Assembly: GCA_017941505.1 (NCBI GenBank)
Contig: JAGAWH010000136.1
Span: 1 to 5,880, forward strand
Direction of reading: 5' to 3'
Length of the DNA stretch: 5,880 nucleotides
DNA from: Faecalicoccus sp.
GTDB lineage: Bacteria; Bacillota_I; Bacilli_A; Erysipelotrichales; Erysipelotrichaceae
The translations under genes were made by a program, and so were the position numbers. This document shows positions 5,746-5,880 of the stretch, piece after piece. The notes under the pieces are model-generated. The model was not told the DNA's origin, searched no databases, and saw only the letters and a program-made list of their open reading frames with translations. Every line of letters starts with the position of its first letter. Within the stretch, counting starts at the first letter, position 1.

Positions 5746-5880
5746 GTGTGTCGGGCATGGCACATCTCTAGTTGGTGAAAGTCCAACCGCAGGTAGTTAC
5801 CGCCAAGCGTAGTGAACCCCAAGTGGAAGACAGTGATGTCCAGATGAAGGAAGGGGCTAGCAAAACTTCCGAGCCTACGA
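5746..5880 (+). mobile_element. Group IIC intron, 5' end (partial, runs off window)
   Basis: The sequence opens with GTGTG at 5746, the standard GUGYG 5' splice-site end of group II introns, followed by a GGGCATGG block. From memory, the Oceanobacillus iheyensis group IIC intron begins GUGUG-CCCGGCAUGG, aligning without gaps. Further matches are GGTGAAAGTCC (5774-5784; GGUGAGAGUCC there) and TGAAGGAAG (5845-5853). Visible domain I hairpins are GTTGG/CCAAC (5771-5775 with 5783-5787), GACA/TGTC around a GTGA tetraloop of GNRA type (5829-5840), and GGAAG/CTTCC (5849-5853 with 5866-5870). Insertion right after a terminator U-tract, in the same orientation, is the hallmark of class C. Domains II-VI, any reverse transcriptase and the 3' end lie beyond the window, so intactness is unknown. 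Confidence 0.87.

Noticed and set aside
5746..5880. Reading the 3' end of the window as the start of a protein gene
   Set aside because: There is no start codon with a ribosome binding site or a supported open frame. Its conserved stem-loops and GTGTG boundary match structured intron RNA instead.

Overview
This window looks like the chromosome of a low-GC Firmicute (Bacillota). Purine-rich Shine-Dalgarno sites precede almost every gene, and all genes lie on the + strand. They form the classic rimP-nusA-rnpM-ylxQ-infB-rbfA translation/transcription cluster. A long acidic C-terminal tail on NusA, a short IF-2 (620 aa) and no ylxP between infB and rbfA point away from Bacillus itself. They fit an Erysipelotrichia-like or neighbouring lineage better, but that placement is inference.

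Layout. Bases 1-137 are a leader or intergenic stretch with no recognisable gene. gmk (guanylate kinase) runs 151-729. A short gap (730-808) holds a candidate promoter and a strong terminator-like hairpin directly ahead of rimP (809-1267). Then come nusA (1277-2953), rnpM/ylxR (2962-3222), ylxQ (GTG start, 3212-3493), infB (3513-5375) and rbfA (5375-5728). Spacing is very tight: rnpM and ylxQ overlap by 11 nt, infB and rbfA share one base, and the rimP and nusA stop codons lie inside the next gene's ribosome binding site. An intrinsic terminator (5718-5745) overlaps the rbfA stop codon. Immediately after its U-tract, at 5746, begins sequence with the 5' boundary and early domain I features of a bacterial group IIC intron, which runs off the window end.

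How the genes work together. Gmk makes GDP. RimP and RbfA mature the 30S subunit. NusA tunes RNA polymerase pausing, termination and antitermination. RnpM modulates RNase P in B. subtilis. YlxQ is an L7Ae-type RNA-binding protein. IF-2 places initiator tRNA on the ribosome. The hairpin ahead of rimP sits where B. subtilis has a NusA-dependent attenuator that lets NusA limit its own operon, so the same feedback may operate here.

The genes themselves are housekeeping genes. The parts most worth a second look are the group IIC intron precisely seated on the rbfA terminator, the rimP leader hairpin with its very close candidate promoter, the roughly 200-residue acidic NusA tail, and a minimal AUG-UAA start-stop element overlapping the infB start. 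I see no clear evidence of a wholly undescribed system.
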